A stretch of DNA of 64,000 bases from Algoriphagus sp. (lineage in GTDB: Bacteria > Bacteroidota > Bacteroidia > Cytophagales > Cyclobacteriaceae). Numbering within the stretch: the stretch's first letter is position 1; the number at the start of each line of letters is the position of its first letter. A model generated the notes under the pieces. The model saw nothing but the letters and a program-made list of their open reading frames with translations. It had not been told where the DNA came from and ran no database searches. Below are positions 60,342-64,000 of this stretch, piece by piece. Made by a program: the position numbers and the translations under genes. The DNA lies in the NCBI GenBank assembly GCA_018336015.1, contig JAGXQZ010000071.1, positions 124,001 through 188,000 on the forward strand. Reading direction: 5' to 3'.

Positions 60342-61489
60342 TGAATAGAAGTTGGTTATTGTTTTGTGTTTTGATTGGGATCTTGAGTAGTTGCCGGACT
60401 CCTTTTGATCCAGAGGTTCCCGATACTGAACTTCGAATTTTGGTAGTGGAAGGCTATTTGGATACGGAGGGTAGGAAAAGCGAACTTAAGCTTAGCAGGA
60501 CCGTGCCACTTTCCTCTTCAGCCTCCATGCTTCCCGAAATTGGCGCAACAGTACTCCTCCGAAGTCAAAATGGTCAACAGTTTTCCCTTTCTGAAAAAGG
60601 AAAGGGTATTTACCTCTTCGAGAGAAACATAGACGAAAAACAAACTTACACACTCGAAATAGTACTGAAGTCAGGTGAGCGGTATGCTTCTGAAGTACTC
60701 AAGCCTATCAACACTCCGGAGATCATCGATGGAGGCTTCAAGAGGGACCAAGATGGTGTGGAAATTTTTGTATCTACTCAGGGGAATGCAGAGGCAGATG
60801 ATTTCCTTTGGACTTTTGAAGAAACTTGGATTTACAGGCCTAGAATCAGAACTCCCTATATCTACGACTCCCGATTGAGAGATGTGAGGCAAAGAACTGA
60901 GGCTGAGCAAAACTCTCTTTGCTTCAAGACCGAACCCAGCCCTGATATCGTTATTGAGACCAGCTCGAGGTTTCAGGATCAGGTAGTTTTTGAAAAAACT
61001 GTGACTGAAATTCCCGAAGGAGATGAGCGGATCATGGAGCGTTACAGTATTCTGATCTCCCAAAAGGGAATTGCCTCCAAGGATGTTCAGTTTTGGGAGA
61101 TTTTAAAGAAAAACACGGAAGATATTGGGTCTATTTTTAGCCCTTTGCCTTCCCTGATTGGAGGAAATATCAAAAGCTTGGACAACGCCTCCAGCCCGGT
61201 GATCGGTCAAGTGAGTCTAGGCGTAATCCGACAAAAACGAATCTATGTCAATCGAGCTGAGGTAAGCCCTTGGAACTACATAGATCCTCAGTTTAATGAT
61301 TGTGTAATCGGAGAGGTGGCGGTACTGAGAGCTGCATACCCTGAGACTTTTGGTAATGGTGCTACTGTGCCCGCTCGAGAATTAATGCAGGGAACTACCA
61401 TCATTGGTTATTATCCTTCCTCTCGCCGATGTACGGATTGTACCCTATATGCATCTCCCATTCGACCGGATTTTTGGGAAGACAATTGA
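60341..61489 (+). CDS. DUF4249 lipoprotein
   Basis: A 382-residue lipoprotein with lipobox LSSC (C18). It matches DUF4249, a Bacteroidota family often next to TonB-dependent receptors. Seen: the N-terminal RILVVEGYLD, KSELKLSRTVPLS, VLLRSQNG, KQTYTLEIVLKSGERYASEV and the C-terminal cysteine-containing YYPSSRRCTDCTLYASP. It shares one base with the receptor stop (TGATG), which suggests coupled translation, and may act as a surface or periplasmic partner; function is unproven. Confidence 0.92.
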   Translation: MNRSWLLFCVLIGILSSCRTPFDPEVPDTELRILVVEGYLDTEGRKSELKLSRTVPLSSSASMLPEIGATVLLRSQNGQQFSLSEKGKGIYLFERNIDEKQTYTLEIVLKSGERYASEVLKPINTPEIIDGGFKRDQDGVEIFVSTQGNAEADDFLWTFEETWIYRPRIRTPYIYDSRLRDVRQRTEAEQNSLCFKTEPSPDIVIETSSRFQDQVVFEKTVTEIPEGDERIMERYSILISQKGIASKDVQFWEILKKNTEDIGSIFSPLPSLIGGNIKSLDNASSPVIGQVSLGVIRQKRIYVNRAEVSPWNYIDPQFNDCVIGEVAVLRAAYPETFGNGATVPARELMQGTTIIGYYPSSRRCTDCTLYASPIRPDFWEDN

Positions 61490-61496
61490 TTTCTCT

Positions 61497-63107
61497 ATGC
61501 TGTTAAAAACTTCAGATACTCATTTCCTCAAAATTTCCAGCTATTGGCTTGTCATCCTGACCATCTGGCTGGGCAATCAATCGGTCTTTGGTCAATCAAT
61601 GACCAATCCAGTGGAACAGGTCAGTTTTCAAACCCCCAAAACCCTTTACTTCTCAGGGGAGAAAATCTGGTTTGATGCCAAAGTCACCATAGGAACGGAG
61701 CCCTCGGCCTCTCAAGTCGTTTATGCCGAGTTGGTTGACCGAAATGCTGTTTCCATCATTCACGCCAAAGTCCCTTTACAAAAAGGCGAGGCCGTCAATT
61801 ACCTCAAAATTCCGGAACAGACCCCATCGGATCATTATTTACTGAGAGTTTACACCCGCATCAGTCCTTATTTGGATATCAATGCTGGTATTTCTCAGCA
61901 GTTTGTGACCGTGATCAATCCAAGAATACCACCCAAGTCATCCAATAATTCTCAAAAAGCAGTTATTCAAGCAAGTCAGCAAGTCGCTAAAGGCGCTACA
62001 GTTGAATTCCCTGCTTCAGTAGGTGGAGTTGCTATGGCGAACGCTTCGGGGATTTCAATTGCCAACCCTTTTCTTCCTGAGGAGCAGCATCAATGGAAAT
62101 CAGATGAAGTTTATACCGATTTAGTAAAAGAAAATCTCTTGCCCGAGCTATTTGGTCATGTGGTCAAAGTAAAAGTCCCCACCGCAGATACCACCTTAAC
62201 CTATTTTCTTTCGGTACATGGTGTCCAAAGTGCGCTATTTACAGACCATCCCGATCGAAACGGAAATTTGGTTTTTGACATAGGTGGCTTACGACATTGG
62301 GATCGATTGATCGTGCAGCTCGAAAATGGTCAGGAAATGCCTGGATTGGAGGTCATTTCCCCTGTAATTAAAACCACCTTTCGAAAGGAGTTTGACTTCC
62401 CTGAGCTGACCATCCAGGAATCCCAATTGGAAGAACTCAGCCGGCTGCTGAAGGCTTCCATGATGCAAACTTATTTTTTGGAGCGCTTCGAAAACGACTC
62501 CTTGGAAGTGGTGACTGGATTCGTGGCAGATTATACTTATAACCTGGATGATTATACCCGTTTTGAAAATGTAGAGACAGTGTTAAGGGAATACGTACCA
62601 AGTGTAGCCGTTCGCACCAGAGAGAAAAAGAAGGAGTTTCGATTGCTCAATGAGGCTAACAAAACAGCTTTTGAAGCTAATCCCTTGATCGTAGTGGATG
62701 CCATGCCTGTCTTTGATTCGGATTTGTTGGCTTCCTTTAATCCAAAATTGCTGCAACGATTGGAAGTACTTAATCGGGAGTTTTACCTCAATGATCGAAC
62801 CTATCCCGGAGTATTGAGTTTTTCCAGTTACACCAATAATTTCGGACTGTTTCCGCTGGCGCCCTCTGCGCGCTTTTTTGATTACCATGGACTTCAGCCA
62901 TTTATCGAATTGGACAAGAAGCAGTTTTCTTCGTCAGCTGCCAATGACCGGTTTCCGGATTGGAGAACCGTCTTGTTTTGGGGAGAAAATGAGAATAAAA
63001 TCAGCGTACAAGCTCCTGACTTAGCTGGAATATTTGTCTTCTGGGAGCGAGAAATTCAAAATGGGGTTCCTTCGGTGAAGCGAACCTATTTCCAAGTCAA
63101 AAATTGA
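61497..63107 (+). CDS. Exported alpha-2-macroglobulin-like (MG-domain) protein
   Basis: A 536-residue protein with a signal peptide (about 1-33, ending FGQS). The N-terminal part resembles macroglobulin MG1/MG2 domains: VSFQTPKTLYFSGEKIWFDA, VVYAELVDRNAVSIIHAKVP, DHYLLRVYTRIS. The remainder is beta-rich without a thioester motif or bait region. Related proteins often lie beside DUF4249 and TonB receptor genes in Bacteroidota. It starts 7 bases after the DUF4249 stop and is the last gene of the unit. Its stop is 3 bases from the stop of the convergent channel gene. Confidence 0.8.
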   Translation: MLLKTSDTHFLKISSYWLVILTIWLGNQSVFGQSMTNPVEQVSFQTPKTLYFSGEKIWFDAKVTIGTEPSASQVVYAELVDRNAVSIIHAKVPLQKGEAVNYLKIPEQTPSDHYLLRVYTRISPYLDINAGISQQFVTVINPRIPPKSSNNSQKAVIQASQQVAKGATVEFPASVGGVAMANASGISIANPFLPEEQHQWKSDEVYTDLVKENLLPELFGHVVKVKVPTADTTLTYFLSVHGVQSALFTDHPDRNGNLVFDIGGLRHWDRLIVQLENGQEMPGLEVISPVIKTTFRKEFDFPELTIQESQLEELSRLLKASMMQTYFLERFENDSLEVVTGFVADYTYNLDDYTRFENVETVLREYVPSVAVRTREKKKEFRLLNEANKTAFEANPLIVVDAMPVFDSDLLASFNPKLLQRLEVLNREFYLNDRTYPGVLSFSSYTNNFGLFPLAPSARFFDYHGLQPFIELDKKQFSSSAANDRFPDWRTVLFWGENENKISVQAPDLAGIFVFWEREIQNGVPSVKRTYFQVKN

Positions 63108-63110
63108 AGA

Positions 63111-64000
63111 TTACTCTACCTTTTTACCCAATTCCATTTTGAAAAACTTTTGGAGTAGGTTTTCATAAACCTGGCTATCGAGTTGCTCTTGTCCTAACCC
63201 CTTTTTCTCGGGAAATGTCTCCATGTGCAAGGTTTGGGTAGGAAAGGCAAATCGTACCCCAAGCGTATGCGCCAGTTTGACGATCTGAATTAAGATTTCG
63301 TGCCTGGACTGGAGTTCTTCCTGAATGTTTGGGACCTCAAAGAAAATGTAAAACATCACATCCTGACTATAGCTCGAAAGGTTGTTGAAGTAGACATGAT
63401 AAAGGTCTTTTCTGGTCTTGGGATGGCTTTTGATAATTTCACGCAAGCCTATGACAAACTGTTCTATCAATGCCGGAGGCGTGTCGTAGGTGATGGTCAG
63501 CGTAGTGGTAAATCTTCTGTATTGTCTCAGCCCGTGGTTGTCGACGACGGCATCTGCGATTTTTCCGTTTGGGACGTACATCAGGGAGTTCCTGAAAGTT
63601 CTGATTCGCGTGGACCTAAAGCCGACTTCTTCGACAGTCCCGTCGATTTCTCCCGAAGTCACCCAATCCCCTACCTGGAAAGGCTTATCGATAAAGATCA
63701 TGATCGAGCCGAAGAAATTTTTGATGGTGTCCTGGGCAGCAAGTGCGATGGCCACACCGCCGATCGATAATCCGGTCAAGAAAGGAATGATATCCAAATC
63801 GAGTCCATCTCTCAGAATGAAAAGTGTGCCCACGATGATGACGAGTGCCTTGAGTGTTTTGCGAAGCAGCGGAACAAGTTGATCATCCAGCGTGGAGGCA
63901 GTTTTGGCGGCGAGACTGGCAAAATAGGCGGCAATGACATCTACTATTTTGTAAAAAATCACCATGATCAAGAAAGGCTTCAGCGTATTGAAGACCACTA
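63111..64000 (-). CDS. MscS-family mechanosensitive channel, N-terminus outside window
   Basis: At least 296 residues, with the frame open to the right edge; the GTG at 63998 is not necessarily the start. Visible are two or three hydrophobic helices, the pore-region glycine pattern (LSIGGVAIALAAQDTIKNFFGS), and the beta domain with PFQVGDWVTSGEIDGTVEEVGFRST and VPNGKIADAVVDNH. This matches MscS-type channels that release solutes on osmotic downshift. No terminator is visible in the 3-base gap to the convergent gene. Confidence 0.9.
   Translation of the reverse strand, partial: VVFNTLKPFLIMVIFYKIVDVIAAYFASLAAKTASTLDDQLVPLLRKTLKALVIIVGTLFILRDGLDLDIIPFLTGLSIGGVAIALAAQDTIKNFFGSIMIFIDKPFQVGDWVTSGEIDGTVEEVGFRSTRIRTFRNSLMYVPNGKIADAVVDNHGLRQYRRFTTTLTITYDTPPALIEQFVIGLREIIKSHPKTRKDLYHVYFNNLSSYSQDVMFYIFFEVPNIQEELQSRHEILIQIVKLAHTLGVRFAFPTQTLHMETFPEKKGLGQEQLDSQVYENLLQKFFKMELGKKVE

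Overview
The window is chromosomal DNA from a member of the Bacteroidota, most likely an aerobic Cytophagales bacterium of the Cyclobacteriaceae/Algoriphagus type (the phylum is well supported, the family is inference). Evidence for the phylum: promoters of the form TTG-N19-TAnnTTTG, few recognisable Shine-Dalgarno sequences, zinc-free forms of L36 and S14, a 1291-residue RpoB and 1437-residue RpoC, and phylum-typical families (DUF4249, STN/carboxypeptidase-like TonB-dependent receptor, DUF3467, lipoproteins).

Layout. 1-2021: the 3' part of a dihydrolipoamide dehydrogenase gene and a DUF2520 Rossmann protein. 2022-4953: a compact four-gene cluster of unknown function with two DUF2589 proteins, a 384-residue protein sharing their P[IV]P motif, and a small double-CxxC protein. 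4954-10774: pirin, an exported M20 amidohydrolase, an acyl-ACP desaturase, a beta-propeller lipoprotein (all minus strand) and an M19 dipeptidase lipoprotein. 11019-19115: clpB, an FMN-binding PNPOx-like protein, pyrH-frr (minus), a biotin-carboxyl-carrier-like protein (minus) and an M1 aminopeptidase lipoprotein.

19268-50664 is the large translation/transcription island: tRNA-Tyr, tRNA-Gly, tRNA-Thr, tuf, tRNA-Trp, secE, nusG, rplKAJL, rpoBC, a DUF3467 gene, rpsL-rpsG-fusA-rpsJ, then the complete S10-spc-alpha series from rplC to rplQ including secY, map, infA, rpmJ and rpoA. Terminators and promoters divide it into tRNA/tuf, trnW-secE-to-rpoC (with a partial terminator before rpoB), str (rpsL to rpsJ) and rplC to rplQ, the last with an apparent internal promoter before rpsH. 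rpmD and rpmJ are short genes that are easily missed.

50782-55832: carA, eno, a DivIC/FtsB-like division protein, a small outer-membrane protein, and the overlapping cysteine-synthesis pair epsC/cysE-cysM. 55896-63107: a Tat-exported sugar-phosphate-isomerase-like protein (minus), then a tightly packed envelope operon: an unknown exported protein, an STN-type TonB-dependent receptor, a DUF4249 lipoprotein and an alpha-2-macroglobulin-like exported protein. 63111-64000: a partial MscS-type channel (minus) running off the window.

No CRISPR array, insertion sequence, prophage or rRNA gene was seen, and no gene-free stretch exceeds 300 bases. The best candidates for undescribed biology are the DUF2589 cluster and the envelope operon.
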